From Rostratula benghalensis (Eukaryota; Chordata; Aves; Charadriiformes; Rostratulidae): a stretch of DNA of 64,000 nt. The first letter of the stretch is position 1, and each line of letters starts with the position of its first letter. The stretch spans positions 30,910-94,909 of the forward strand of contig VXAI01000635.1 of the NCBI GenBank assembly GCA_013399305.1, given 5' to 3'. Positions 34,520-46,510 of the stretch are shown here, piece by piece. The translations under genes and the position numbers were made by a program. The notes below the pieces were generated by a model. The model worked only from the letters and a program-made list of their open reading frames with translations, ran no database searches and was not told the DNA's origin.

Positions 34520-37500
34520 ACCACGCCTGGTGCGGTTCACGCGCAGGGATGGGGAGGTTTCTGGATGGTCTTGCTGCTTTTGCTTAATGCAAAGCAGCCC
34601 AAGTTGGAAATGCAGTAATATTGGCGGATGGGAAGGTGGGATAGTGGGGTGGGCTGGTGGACCAGGTTGCAAAGGGATCCAGCAAACAGAAGGGGCTTGA
34701 AAGAGAAGAAATCGAGCCATGCTGGCGCATAGGAAAAATGGGTGCGTTTGGGCAGCTTGGGAAAAAAAAATCTAGGTTGTGAGTGGGCGAAGGAGACAAA
34801 GGGAATTAAGGGTGCAGGTATGAGCACATGATGGGGGTGGCAGAAGGCGAGCACGCAGCCTGGGGCTGGTCTATGTGGGGGGTGCCCTGAAAACGAGGAG
34901 TGTGAGCATCCTCCACCGAGCCCCCGGGGCCAGCATTGTCCGTCCGCCTCCGCCAGGGCGATGGGGCTCGGTGGGTTACAGAAGGAGTGGAGTTGCCTCT
35001 GAGCTCTAAAGCTGTGGCCCAGGTTTTGGGGTTTAGAGGTGGGAGATGGTGACGGGAGTCTTTGAAGCAAAGTCCTGCTGGAGGTGTCTGGTTGGAAGGA
35101 TGGGAGTGGGCAAACGCAGGTGGTGGGTTGTGGCTGGGGAGTAGCATCAAAGAGAAACCTATTTCTGAGCAAAACAGCGAAGAAGCATTAAAAGGAGTGT
35201 TGCAACATTCCCAGTCAGTCCTTTCTGTGCTCAAAGAGAGTCTTTTAACCCAAACAGAAGGAATTTACCTGGGAGACAGAGAGCCTCCAGGTGGGATGTT
35301 TGGAAGGACAAAGGGTTCTCCGACAGCATCCCAGTCCTATGATACTTCTTCCAAATTTTTTGGAAGGTTTGTTGCCTTTATTACACTTTGACTGGAGAAA
35401 AAAAAATAAAGTTGGGAGAGAAGTGTTGTGGTTCTTTGAGCTCTGTCTGTGTCTCCACTCTCACACATCCACTGGGGAGGGCATTGGGATCTGCGTTTCC
35501 GCTGATTTAATGCTCTGCCCTGGGGAGAAAAGTGTCTTTCTGCCCCCAGAGCACACCAGACCTGATCTCATCTGGGACTCTAGAGGCCACTGTGATATTA
35601 ACAATAGCACAGGTGGAATCAAAAATAAAATAGAGAGTCAACCAATGGAGCTGAATCACCTGCACGAACTGATACGTGAGGAAATCAGGCTGCGTCTGAG
35701 GATATTTCACAAACGACAGAAGAACATAAATTCTTGGGAAACTATCACTCACGATTCACTAATTACACCCTGGATCACGTGGAATGTGACAAACACGTTT
35801 ATCATTTCTCTCAGCGACAGAGAGAATCCTCCTGAGCGTGGCCTGGTGGGGGGAATGCTCATCTGCACTGGGTCCATGCTCAAGACAGGACCACGCTGAC
35901 CCTACAACTGGTCTCTGAGCCCCACGTGTCTCCTGAAATGCTCTTAATTTTTGGGAGTGGCTTCCCTGTGTCCCTTGATTCTATTCTGAGTGGATGGCAG
36001 AATTTTATTTTTGTCTTTGGGTGATTTCTTGGTTTTATGGAAGGAATTGTTTCAGGAGCTGGGTTGTTCCCCAGTTTGGATCATGGTTTCTGGGTGGCTT
36101 ATATGTGGTCCTGACTCTTCTATATTCCAGTTTCTATTTATGAAGGAGGTACATGAAGCACAGAATAAGCCCAGGGTCCTAGGAGGATCTGAGGGACACC
36201 CTGGGTACAAGTTCAAACCTGCACACACCTGAGAGGTGATTTGAACACAAAGAAGATCTCTCTTTTGTTTCAGACAGGGGTTGCTTGCGCAAAATCCCTC
36301 TCATTAGAGGTTGGACAAATCTGCGTCAAAATAGCTTGAGCAGAACAACTCCTGCCTTGGGGTGTGTGAAGCGGGAGCTGCCCTCCTGAGGTCTCCTCCA
36401 GCCCTCTCTTCCACAGCCCAGCAAGCTCCAGAAGGGATTGGAGAGTGGTTTTTGATGCCTTTTTCCACCGCCCCATCTTTTGCTGTGGTAGTTTTGCTGT
36501 CACTTTTCTTTCCACGGAGGTCCCCAAGGCTTGCACAACTGGTACTGCCATTGCAGCCCACTGCACAGCCCACAGGGTGGGCATCTGGGCTGCCCCTGCC
36601 CACTGAGCCCTGCTTGGGACGGGGACTGTGTCCTCGAAAAAGCACGTTGGCATCAGCCTCTGCACATGGGCAAGGAAGAGGATGGCGAGGGAGGCTTCTG
36701 CCACGTCCGGGCAGAACATATTGGCAGCCCCCATGCGTCCACCATAAAACCTCCATCCCAACCAGGGCCACCCTGCTCCTGTTTTTATTTCTTTACCTTA
36801 TCCAGAGAAATCTCCACCATTGGTGTTGCGAAGCGGCTGATTCTGCAATGTGTCACATCCTGCTGGCTGAGCCAGGCAGGACACGGGACGATGGAGACGA
36901 TGGAGGCTCTTGGCTGGGCTGGGTGAGGTGTGAGGAGCCACCTGGGACATGATGCCGTGAGTCACTGACTCTGGATCCCTCCTTTGCTGCAAGAAACCTC
37001 CCTTTCCAACCCGACCAGGCCATATCTTACAAGGAGTTGGGAGTTTTTTGCTTCCTTAGAGAGAGTGGATCCAACCAAGTTCCCCCCCCAGCTCTGCCTC
37101 CAATGACTACAAACCCATTTCTAATTTCCATTGGCGTGTTCCTGGCCAGATGATCCCCATTACTCCCTGGGTCAAAGTCTTCAGCTCTGAGAGGTTTCAC
37201 CCCTCCCTGGTCTTTCCCAACAAACTCTCAGCCATTGGAGTGGCTCTGAGCATCATTGAGCACCAGCAGGAACTGCCTCCCTTGGGGTCAAGATCTGTCA
37301 CGTCCAGGGTCTCTGAAGGTCCAATGGACCATGGATCAGTGGTGCAATGCATGGCACCACATGGCATTTCTCTTGCTCTGCTCTGTCTGTGCCATTCCTC
37401 TTCCTGAATCCTCTTCCTGCCTTTTCCCCCAGAGCTTATTTTGGAGGCTTCTGATACAAATCAACTTGCACCCATGGAATGATGTGCTAAGCACACCCTT

Positions 37501-37794
37501 GCATTTTTACCTCTATGATGAAGGCTATGTTTGGTTTTTATTCACATCAGTAGATTAGTATTTAATTGCTGTGTTGCATAAAGAGTCCGTGATGAAAACT
37601 GTTAGTTCCTTCTCCACGAGGAAGCTGTCTGGAGTAGGAATAAAAAGCCACCAGGATGAATCAACGAGGAACGGGGGGGAACGGGGACACCGCAAACACC
37701 AGCTTTGGCCACAAGAAGGAACAGAAGCAATTCAAAGGGATGAAGTGGAAAACACTGATGTAAGGGGGTTATGAAACATCATTTTTTATTGCCT
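34520..37794. other. Intergenic spacer
   Basis: The region holds chance reading frames on both strands, including + strand 35291-35899 (202 codons). None shows a known fold, a shared EDC motif or a promoter. Confidence 0.45.
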
Positions 37795-37964
37795 CCAAGT
37801 CTGCTGTGACATAAGGAGGGGAATCAATATATCACAGAGACAGTGGGTTACACCTTCAAAGCATGTTACAAGCAAAATGACAGGAAGAGAGGAGTTCCCT
37901 GACCATCAAGGCGACGTTGCAGGAGTGAGACGTTTCTCTCATTCATTCCCATTCCTCATGCCCT

Positions 37965-38786
37965 CTACTTTATCTTCCGGGCTGGCACTTTGCAGGGCTG
38001 CTTTTGCTGCTGGCTTGGGATGCATTTTACCATGGGCTGCTGGCTTGGGATGCATTTTACCATGGGCTGCTGGCTTGGGATGCACTTTGCCATGGGCTGC
38101 TGGCTTGGGATGCATTTTACCACGGGCTGCTGGCTTGGGATGCATTTTACTACGGGCTGCTGGCTTGGGATGCATTTTGCCATGGGCTGCTGGCTTGGGA
38201 TGCACTTTGCCACGGGCACACAACCTTGCTGCACTGGAGGGGGACAGGTCTGCACGGGGCAGCACTGCGGGATGTGCTGCATTGGCTTGCTGTAGCATGG
38301 TTTCCCCCCCTGGTACCCTCCTCCGTGGCACGTCTCGGAGCAGACCGACCCCCCGTAGCTGTGACATCCTCCCGAAGACCCGTAGCTGTACGTGGGCCTC
38401 CTGACACAGCTCGAACCACCTCCGTGGCACGAACCTGAAGAGCCTTGGCATCCCTCAGAGCAGACCGACCTCCCGTAGCCGTGGCATCCCCCGGATGACC
38501 CATAGCTGTACGTGGGTCTCCTGACACAGCTTGAGCCCCCACTGCCGTGGCACGAATCGGCTGCAGCGTAGCCGTGACACCTCTCGGAGCAGACCGGCTG
38601 CCGATAGCCGTAATGCCGGTAGTTGTGCCCTCTCATGCCTTCGACGCCTTCGCCCTCGCAGCCTGAGGAGCACGTGTTGTAGCCGTAGCGGAAGGGTGTG
38701 CGCCGAGTGTCCAGCCAGGACCCCGAAGGGTCGTACCAGGTTGAGTTCAAGTTGAAGTAGGATTCTCTTCCAGAGGAGTATATCAT
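37965..38786 (-). CDS. EDWM: EDWM, epidermal differentiation protein with WYDP motif
   Basis: A single coding exon of 273 residues. The WYDP motif that names this gene is at residues 17-20, in an N-terminal part rich in Tyr, Ser and Asn. The centre carries two long similar units (SCVRRPTYSYGSSGGCH, then a VCSE-containing stretch) rich in Gly, Ser, Cys, Tyr and His. The C-terminal part has seven copies of a ten-residue unit, xxKCIPSQQP, and ends QPCKVPARKIK. Many Gln, Lys and Cys suit transglutaminase and disulphide cross-linking. The frame stays open up to the acceptor at 38807, where it begins with GTG, so the first ATG at 38786 is chosen. The intron runs to 39208. The AATAAA is at 37795-37800. 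Confidence 0.85.
   Translation of the reverse strand: MIYSSGRESYFNLNSTWYDPSGSWLDTRRTPFRYGYNTCSSGCEGEGVEGMRGHNYRHYGYRQPVCSERCHGYAAADSCHGSGGSSCVRRPTYSYGSSGGCHGYGRSVCSEGCQGSSGSCHGGGSSCVRRPTYSYGSSGGCHSYGGSVCSETCHGGGYQGGKPCYSKPMQHIPQCCPVQTCPPPVQQGCVPVAKCIPSQQPMAKCIPSQQPVVKCIPSQQPVVKCIPSQQPMAKCIPSQQPMVKCIPSQQPMVKCIPSQQQKQPCKVPARKIK
38006..38216 (-). repeat. Seven-copy 30-bp coding repeat in EDWM
   Basis: Seven in-register 30-bp units each encode xxKCIPSQQP. They differ at a few bases, giving Met/Val and Ala/Val changes between units. Such arrays change copy number easily. Confidence 0.95.
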
Positions 38787-39208
38787 GTTCGAGTTGTAGG
38801 GAATCACCTGAAAAACATGTGGACAGATAGGCTTACTTTTCCACCTCCTCTGTTTTCATTTAATTTCCCACAAAGCCACTTCAGTGAGCCATTCATAGGT
38901 CAACCTTGCTTGTCCTGAAAGCCTGGATCTAAAGGAAACTCTTGCAGTTGCCCAATACTGGTCATATTGTGCCCAAACCTTACTCTTGAGCTTTTTCCCC
39001 TCCAAGAACAGAAACAGCACATGGTGGCATTGCTGTAAATCCCATACTCAGGTCCCCCAGTAGCTTCTTTCTTGTATTTGCCCACCGTCCTCTAGCCCTT
39101 GTGTGTAGAGCATGGTCTGAAGGACAGTGCAAGCCTGCTAGGACCGTGACCTCCTGAAGCCAGACTCCCATCCGAAAATGAACCCGGCTGCTCCAGGATG
39201 TGTCTTAC

Positions 39209-39406
39209 CCAATCCGTGAGGGAGGGCAGATGCTGACCAGGAGAGCAGATTGTGGGAACCAAAGGGACGGAGGCCTTTTATATGGTTCCAAGTCTTCCCT
39301 TTGTAAATGAAACACCCTGCAGGAACGAGGACTAAATTATTTATTGGCAAAACATCTCCTCCATTTAGATGCTGTTCCCAGCGCTTGGCATGTTCTGCTT
39401 GACTCA
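39209..39406 (-). promoter_or_regulatory. Promoter and noncoding exon 1 of EDWM
   Basis: Exon 1 ends at 39209, before GTAAGA. The TATA box (TATAAAAGG) is at 39274-39282. The shared upstream element (GTGTTTCATTTAC) is at 39303-39315. The AP-1 site (TGACTCA on +) is at 39400-39406. Confidence 0.75.
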
Positions 39407-39409
39407 TGA

Positions 39410-41884
39410 TTCTTGATAAGCATCTCTTAATTATAATGTAGTTACCGAGTGGTGCACATAAAAGACTCATGTTGTTGAAGGCACACATTGGCTATGTGAG
39501 GCAGGTAATAATGCACTTATTCACCATCTCCAGGGGACCGAGACACTCAGTGGAGGCTGACGGGTGGCCTGTGAGTCAGGAGCCATGATGGGCACAGTGT
39601 TAACATCTCGGCCTTCCCCTTCTGCTGCCCATGAGGAGTGTTTCCAGGTGCCTGAAGTGCAAAGAGGTGATTGGGAAGAGCCAGCTCAGAGTCACCAAGA
39701 GCAAATTGTGCTGATGGGTTTCGGTGATGAAGAGGTTGGCTCTGTGGATGGTGGAGTGCGAGGGATGGTGCTACCTCAGTTTTTGCAAGGCTCTGGGCAC
39801 GGTATCCCATGGCAGCCTTGTAGTGAACCTGATGGAGCTATGGACCAGATGAATAAAATACATGGTGGGTGAAAAACTGGCTGATACTGGTGTTGGTGTT
39901 GTTTAACCAACAATGTTTAATGCCTTGGATAATGGGGTGGAATTGGTAAATCTACAGGTGGCACCAAATTGGAGTGGACCAAATGGGACCTGAGTGGACT
40001 GGAGAAATGGTCCTTGTAGCTGGGGTGTGATAACTGGGATGGGAGGGCTGAGGTGGCTGTCAAAAAGCAGATGGGAGGAGAAGGTGGACCAAAGCTGACA
40101 TGGAAGCACTGGTGTTGAGGGCTAAGCTGGCCCTTGCTCTGTGGGCTCTGAGTCAGCCCCTTGGGCACCGTGCTGGGACGGTGCCAGGGAACGGGCTTCA
40201 GTGAAAAATGGCTGGGGAAAAAAACCCCTCAAATTAATAAAATAAAGGATAAGTCAAAGTTCATACGGAAGTTGGTTAAAATTAGCCATAAGAAAAAGAA
40301 ATTGTTGTGGTTTTCTGCATTAAAAAAACACCAAAACAAAGCAAACCAAGAATGAATAGAATGAAGGTCGTCTTTTTTGTGTTTTTTTCTTTCTGGTTTT
40401 CCTTGGGGGTTGCCAGCGGCTGTAAGGACACATTGGGGCCGTGCTTTGGTAATACAAAGAAACAGCGATGTAGATATTTTCATGCACTTAGTGGGAGGAT
40501 TTTCTGGCAAAGGGAGAGAGAAACAGGATATTTCCAGTGTGCCTGTGAAAGTGGGGGAGTGCTGGGCAGTGGGGAGCTCGGGGGGGGGGAAGAGTGTGGC
40601 CTCCATCTCCCTGCACGGAGTGAAAGGCATTCCTGGCACGCACAGACACGCCTCACGTGCTGGGGCACACGCTTATTATCTTAATTAACATTTCTATGGT
40701 GGATGGCCTCCCTCCCGGTGTTGCTGTCGAGCTGATGAAGGTGATGGCACACTTTGTAGAGAGAACTGTGTGTACCTAGATCGCTTGGCTGAGGGAAAAA
40801 AAAAAAAAAAAAAGGAACCAAGCATCAACTAAATTTTTCCAACTTTATTTTTGAATACACAGGGAGAAAATCAAATTGCAGGAGTCCTCGACACTCCTGC
40901 AGTCACAGCGTGTGCTTTTTTCCCAGTACAGCCCTGTGTCTGTTCTGCTGGACCCCTGGGAGAAGGTGAATCCAAGGCAGGGGTCTCCCTGTCCTTGCTC
41001 CAACTTTTTCCATTCAGTTGCTCCATCCCCAGGCTGTTCATCTTCTCAGAAGAGAGGAGCAATGGCTGCTCTACCCTCGAGGAGCAAAGTGGGGTTTGGA
41101 TGGTTAAAGCTTGCCCCCTGGCAGGGCAGGACCCTGGGGATTTAAAGTGTCCCCTCTGGGGTCAAGCAGGGGACTGTGGACCAGAGCAGCAATGAGCCAC
41201 CAGCCGCGCTGGCGTTGCCTCGTGCCGCAAGCAGAGCGGGGAGGGATGGCATTTTGGGCGAGAGGCAAAGCATCCCTCACGTTGAGGGAGGGCTCCGTAC
41301 TGCTTTGAGGTAAAGCAAGAACCAATTTTCTGCTCAGTAATTTTCCTTCTGAGCTAAACCCCCTCCTAAACTGACCAAATTCTCCGAAATTAACGGTGTA
41401 TTGTGGGCGACACTGTTTGTTCTCAGAGCGATAAGATCTAATTATTTATAATTCATGCCAAGGAGGGGTAGGCAGGGAGGCTCTTGTTTCTACTTACTGC
41501 TATAACAACTGAGCTCAGCTAATTGTGGTTTTTGCCTTGTTGGAGGGTCAGAGGCAGAAAAACGTAGGGGGACGGCACCTGCCGGGAGGAGCAGACAGGA
41601 GACCCCAAACTGCCCAACAGGGTATTCCATCCATGCTCAGAATAAAAGCTGAGGGATCAAAGGGCTCAGTCTCTTTCTTCAATGGCTGGTGTCCCAGCAG
41701 AACTCTTCTCGTCTGCCTTTGATCCTTTGGTCTGTGTGTTCCAGAATCCAGATTTGGAATCCAGTCCGGTGGGGGACTTCCCCAGTGCCTGCCGGTGATG
41801 TGGTCATCATCCTGGGAGCTCAATATGGCTCTGTATATATTGTATAAATATCATTATTTCTTTTTTTCTTATTTTATTAATATA
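39410..41884. other. Intergenic spacer
   Basis: An A tract lies at about 40796-40813. No gene or named repeat was recognised. Confidence 0.45.
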
Positions 41885-42002
41885 TTTATTAAAGTAGTTT
41901 TGTTTCTTCTAAACTCATAAGTCTCTTTTCCTTCTCTCCTTGGAGAGGGAGGTGGGGGAGACCCTCTGTTGTTTGTCTTCGGTGACCATGACAGGTCCCA
42001 GC

Positions 42003-42587
42003 TCATTTTTTCTGCAGGCAGGGTGGCAAGAGAGGGACCTGCTTTTGCTGGTGCTGGATGGGCTGCAGGGGCAGAGGGGCTGGGCAGCAGCGCTGGAGGG
42101 GTGGGGGGCAGCTGGGGATGCAGGGGCAGCGATGCTGCCGTGGCCATGGATGCAGTATCACAGGGGGACAGGCATCCTCCACGGGGCACTGCTCCACTCG
42201 TCGTCGGGGTTTGGTGCAGCACCCTGGTTCCTCGCAGGACAGGGGTGGGCGATACTGCTCCAGCGGCCGGCGGTGGATTTTCACGGGTGGGCGGCAGACG
42301 GGCTGCACGTGGCTCACCTCCACCCGCCGCCGGGGCTTGCTGGAATCACAGCTTTGCTGCGGTGGGCAGCAGGTCCGGGGTGGGCACGGCTCTATGGGCT
42401 GGCAACCCTGGGGCTCGCTTTGGCAGGACCCCTCAATGTCACGGCTGATGCTGCCAGGGTCATGGCAAGGGGACAGATCTGTGGTGCCCAGGGGGCTTTC
42501 GTGGCAGCACCCCGTGGAACCGTGCCATGTCCAGCCCTTCTCCTCGTGGCACAAGTCCTGGTCGCTGTCGCCTTTACAGTAGTGCAT
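42003..42587 (-). CDS. Proline/cysteine-rich EDC protein, unassigned
   Basis: A single coding exon of 194 residues, starting one base after the splice acceptor (exon begins at 42588; the intron runs to 42736). The N-terminus (MHYCKGDSDQDLCHEEKGW) is acidic with Cys and His. The middle carries a repeated KPRRRVE motif and Cys-Pro-Pro blocks. The C-terminus is Pro-rich and ends QHQQKQVPLLPPCLQKK, a Gln/Lys end like that of SPRR proteins, involucrin and loricrin. AATAAA is at 41885-41890. Gene structure, promoter and composition place it in the single-coding-exon EDC family. It could match one of the named bird genes of the EDPE or EDQM kind, but I cannot tell which. It is a likely cornified-envelope cross-linker. 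Confidence 0.8.
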   Translation of the reverse strand: MHYCKGDSDQDLCHEEKGWTWHGSTGCCHESPLGTTDLSPCHDPGSISRDIEGSCQSEPQGCQPIEPCPPRTCCPPQQSCDSSKPRRRVEVSHVQPVCRPPVKIHRRPLEQYRPPLSCEEPGCCTKPRRRVEQCPVEDACPPVILHPWPRQHRCPCIPSCPPPLQRCCPAPLPLQPIQHQQKQVPLLPPCLQKK

Positions 42588-42736
42588 CCTGTGGCAGAGA
42601 TGGCCAAGCCCTCAGGGATAAACAGTCTGGGAAAAAGGAAAAAAAAAAATAATCCACTGACGACTATTTTTTCCCTGCTGTTTCTATGAAAAATAAGAAA
42701 AGAATAATCTGAGACAGCCGAGAGAATCCAACTCAC

Positions 42737-42845
42737 CCTGTGACCGGTGACGGAGGGGTTGAGCAGAGTGTCCAAGTCCTGAGGACAACGCTTGGGACCG
42801 AAGCTTTTATATGTGGTCAAGCTCTCTTGGAAATGAGGCATCCCC
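42737..42845 (-). promoter_or_regulatory. Promoter and noncoding exon 1 of the Pro/Cys-rich gene
   Basis: Exon 1 ends at 42737, before GTGAGT. The TATA box (TATAAAAG) is at 42804-42811. The shared upstream element TGCCTCATTTCC is a full match at 42829-42840. No AP-1 site is seen near the position it takes in the loricrin promoters. Confidence 0.75.
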
Positions 42846-42849
42846 TGGG

Positions 42850-45657
42850 AATTAATAGCTGAGCAGTGAGTGCCACTTCTGCATGTATATTTTTTCTGGC
42901 ACTTGCTATTGGATTAATCAGCTGCAATTAGCATCTCCCTTGATGCAATGTCAGCCTAGCTCTTCGCATGTGCAGTGGCCATTACCTAATTAGTTCTCCC
43001 ATTGGTCATGTTCAAATGCGCTGTTACCTAATGTTAGTCAGATGGGATCCTGGGATAAGGATACCTGGAATACCGTGATGCTGAGTGATGTGCCCCAAAG
43101 GAGTCTCTCGTGGCAGTGGGAAAACCGCAAAAAGACCCAGGACTCCAGGAATCCAGTCCCACGTCCAGGTGCCCAATGGTCCATGCCTTGAAACAGAGCA
43201 TTGAAGCAGAGGTGTACGAAAGGTGAAAGAAAACAGAGAAGAATCTACCCATGAAGCCAAGCAAGCTTCCTGCCAGAATAACCTCCCCCGCCCCTATTTA
43301 TTTATTTAAAAAGGAAGAATTGGGAAAAGAGTGAAGTTGTGTTTTCAGTAGGAAGTGACGTGATTTTTTTCAACGCTTTCAACCAACCCTGCACCAGGAA
43401 TTGTTGTGTTCGAGGTGTGCTCCAGGGAGCTGGATGGTTTTTTGCTCAAACTGCTCTCCGGATGTTTTACCCACAGCTGGAAACCCAGCCTGAGTCGGGG
43501 CAGAGCTGAGGTGGTTTTAGTCCCTCTTCATGCCCCGTGCCACGGTCCCGGGTTGGAAGCACCCCCTGATGGAAGAGGCGCTACTCTCCGTTATCATTTC
43601 TACTTGAATATAATTAGAAGCAGGAAAAGCTCTTTTTATTATACTTTGTGAAGCTGAGGTTTTGTTTTGTAAACCATTCCGAGTGGATTATTGCTTGCCA
43701 CACCTAAAAAATTCCAAATTAAGCAAGATTCCAAAAAAGAGCACCCCGTGAAACTTGTATTTTAATGCTTCTGTTCTTTAAAAAACAGGCATCGAGTTTT
43801 AATTAACACCATTTTCCCAATTCGATGGCCTTTCCTCATGGAGTACCCCAGCACTGAAGGTGCAGAAGGCATCTAAAAAAGCACAGAGAGTACAGCTAGT
43901 TCTTGAAAAACTGCAATGTCTGCCACAAGCCCCCATCTTCTGACACTGAAAATGTTATCAGTCAATAGGGATTTTTTTTCCCCCTCTTTTTTCATAAACT
44001 GCCACCTGAAAAATCTTTGGCTTTTGATTTATTAGCTGAAAATTGAAATTTTCTGGGAGAAAAATACAGCTTTTCCTGCTGGCTCTGCGGATGGGGCTGC
44101 TGGCTGGACCGTGTTTGTCAGAGAAGGTCTGTGGTAGCTGGGCACGATGCTCATGACCAAGAAACCGAGATCACCGAGATCACCGAGATCACCAAGAAAC
44201 CTGGCAGCTGGAGAGATGGTGACAGAATGAAGGGTGACCTCAGGACCATGATGAACGGGAAGATGTTGTTGCCCTGTGTGGGGCACAGATGACTGGAAGG
44301 GGAGAACTCTGAGTACCTCAGAGCAGCACTCCAGGGCGTGGGGGTGGACCACGTCAGGCTGTGAGTGGGATGTCTATTCCCTTATTTAAATGAATCAATT
44401 CCCTTCCAAAATGAGGAGGTCAAGTGAGTGGGTTCAACAGCAAAAGCCCTCTCATGGCCTGCAAATCTGGAGGGAGGATGCCACACAAGAGGATTCCTGA
44501 CCTCACCAACTGACAATGTCAGGCTTTGTCAGCCACCTTTCTGACACTTCTGGGTTGACTCATTTTTCTGTAGAGTTTCTTTGCGTTTCTGGGGAGGGCA
44601 GAGGCATTTTTTAAGTACCAGCAGAGTATCCCTCCCGGCAGCCCTGGTATTTCCATGCACTCACTCCACAACAGAACTTCTGTGAGAGATGCTCGGAGCT
44701 TTGTCCAGCGGCGTTTGGGTTTGAATCACTGTGAAAAGCATGTGCAGAATTCAGGGGCGTGACTCCAGGGCGCGTCCTTGGACCTGCCGACTTCGCTGCT
44801 GCAGAGTTAATTTATTCTTCAGCAACAGGAAAAATGTAATTGCCCTGCAGGAAACCACAGGACTTGCATGGAAGGATGGAAAAGAACTTGGTACCTGTCA
44901 AGGGCCAGCAAGGGTTTTAGATTTATAACTCATTGCCCCAGTCCCAAGATTATGCTGTTTTGGGATTTTAATTATTTTTTTTTCCTGTCAGAAGAGGTGT
45001 TTTGGCAAGTCTTCCCCTTCCTGAGGATTTTACTAATCATGAAGTGCAAATATTTAATTTCTGAGTCTCATCTCTGAAAATTTGCCATGCTTTAGTAGAA
45101 TTCCAGATGAAATTAAATAACATTTCCGACTCCTTCAGGCCAAACTGAAGTCTCCACATCTTTCGATCACTCTCTCCCTCCCCGCACTGCGCAGACCATG
45201 CCTGCTGGTGCATGCTATCCTGCTGATGAGATATCAAGCCTTTTAAGAAGGTTGCTTTAAAGCTCAGCAAATTGGCCAGAAAGACATCGATTACCAAAAA
45301 AGGCCTTTAGTTCTGGCTTCAGGACTGTAGAGATGCTTCAGTTTCTGGACTGTGTCTGTTCAAAGTCATAGGCAGGGGAAAGAAGAGCATGAAACTGCCT
45401 GGCCAAGGGGATCCTCCTGTAGCTTAAATAATGTACTGACAGCAGCAGGAACTGTTGTTCCTTGGAGGAAAGACTGACCCAAGACATTTTCTGCATATGC
45501 TGGGGTGCTGTCATCAGTAGTGTGACAAATAGTTGAAAAATTCATTATATTCAGCAACTAACTCCTAAAAAAAGTCCCAGACCAGAGCTAGAGTTGAAAA
45601 GACAAAGGTAAATGAATAAACATACACCAGAAGTTTGCAGTGTCATAACTTACAAAT
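42850..45657. other. Intergenic spacer
   Basis: There is a short gagatcacc repeat (three copies, about 44166-44193). No gene was recognised. Confidence 0.45.
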
Positions 45658-45995
45658 TTTATTGCCTTTCGTGACTAATGGGAGATTAGAGCAAGAAAAG
45701 GGTGTATTGAGGTATCAACAGCATGAAACATCCCCGCGTACCAAGAGGAAAACTAACAGCAGGCCTAGCGCTGAGAAAGGAAAATCACACTGATCCGGGG
45801 GTAGCGACTTCAAAGCGCATCACAAATGGTGATTAAAGGCAGGCAAAGAAGAAGAGAGATGATCTACAGCATCTAAGGGTAGGAAAAAGAGTGCTGAGGG
45901 TCGTATCCGTATCCGTATCCATGTCCATCAACGAATGAGCCAGCAGGGGAAGCAAGCAGGGAGCGCGGCGCTGCCCTGCCCTTTGCCGGGTGGGT

Positions 45996-46199
45996 TTAGT
46001 TGCCACCGCAGCAGCCTCCGTTGCCACCGCAGCATCCTCTGTTGTTGCTTATGGTGTAGCAGCAGCTCTGCATGGGCATGCAGCAGGTGGTGGGGCAGCA
46101 GTACTGGGGGCAGCACATGGGCGTCTTGCAGCACTTGGGGCTGCTGTAGCAGCAGACGGTGTAGTTGTTTCCACCGCAGCACCCGCAGCCGTTGGGCAT
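45996..46199 (-). CDS. EDMPN1: EDMPN, copy 1: small Cys-rich EDC protein starting MPN
   Basis: A single coding exon of 67 residues, 19 of them Cys. It starts MPNGCGCCGGN and ends GCCGGNGGCCGGN, so similar Gly-Cys-Asn blocks cap both ends. The middle is CC-x-P and CC-x-M pairs. Acceptor AG precedes 46224; the intron (46225-46926) contains a CR1 fragment. AATAAA is at 45658-45663. Its high Cys content suggests heavy disulphide cross-linking in hard cornified tissue. The 5' and 3' flanks resemble those of copy 2. The numbering of copies is mine. Confidence 0.87.
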   Translation of the reverse strand: MPNGCGCCGGNNYTVCCYSSPKCCKTPMCCPQYCCPTTCCMPMQSCCYTISNNRGCCGGNGGCCGGN

Positions 46200-46510
46200 C
46201 TTGTTGGTAGTGGTGTAGGCAAAGCTGGAAGGAAGAGAGAGAGATCCTGTATGTGACTGGGAGCAGGGTATTTTGGAAATACAGCATTGATTCCAAGCTC
46301 CATTTATGCCAAACGTGGAGATTCAAGGAGCTGAAAGTGAGTGCTCTCTTATTTGTAGTAGATCTTGCTTGTAACTCTTCTCTCTGCCTTTTTCCTGCAC
46401 ACCTACTCCTACAGGACATCCCTAATGTCTTAGCAAGAATCACACAGTGCACGGAGTCCTCAGCCTGCACCCTCCTGAAATGCTCTCTATTCCCTTGTTC
46501 TGCATGGGGA

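Noticed and set aside
35291..35899. A 202-codon + strand reading frame with a charged stretch (HELIREEIRLRLR)
   Set aside because: No recognisable family, no promoter or splice signals, and amino acid use looks random outside that stretch.
38006..38216. Regular 30-bp repeats that might suggest a CRISPR array
   Set aside because: The units are directly adjacent without spacers, are in frame and coding, and the DNA is vertebrate.
37990..38438. + strand frames with repeated GMHFTMGCWL and LAWDAFYHGL units
   Set aside because: They are antisense readings of the EDWM 30-bp repeat.
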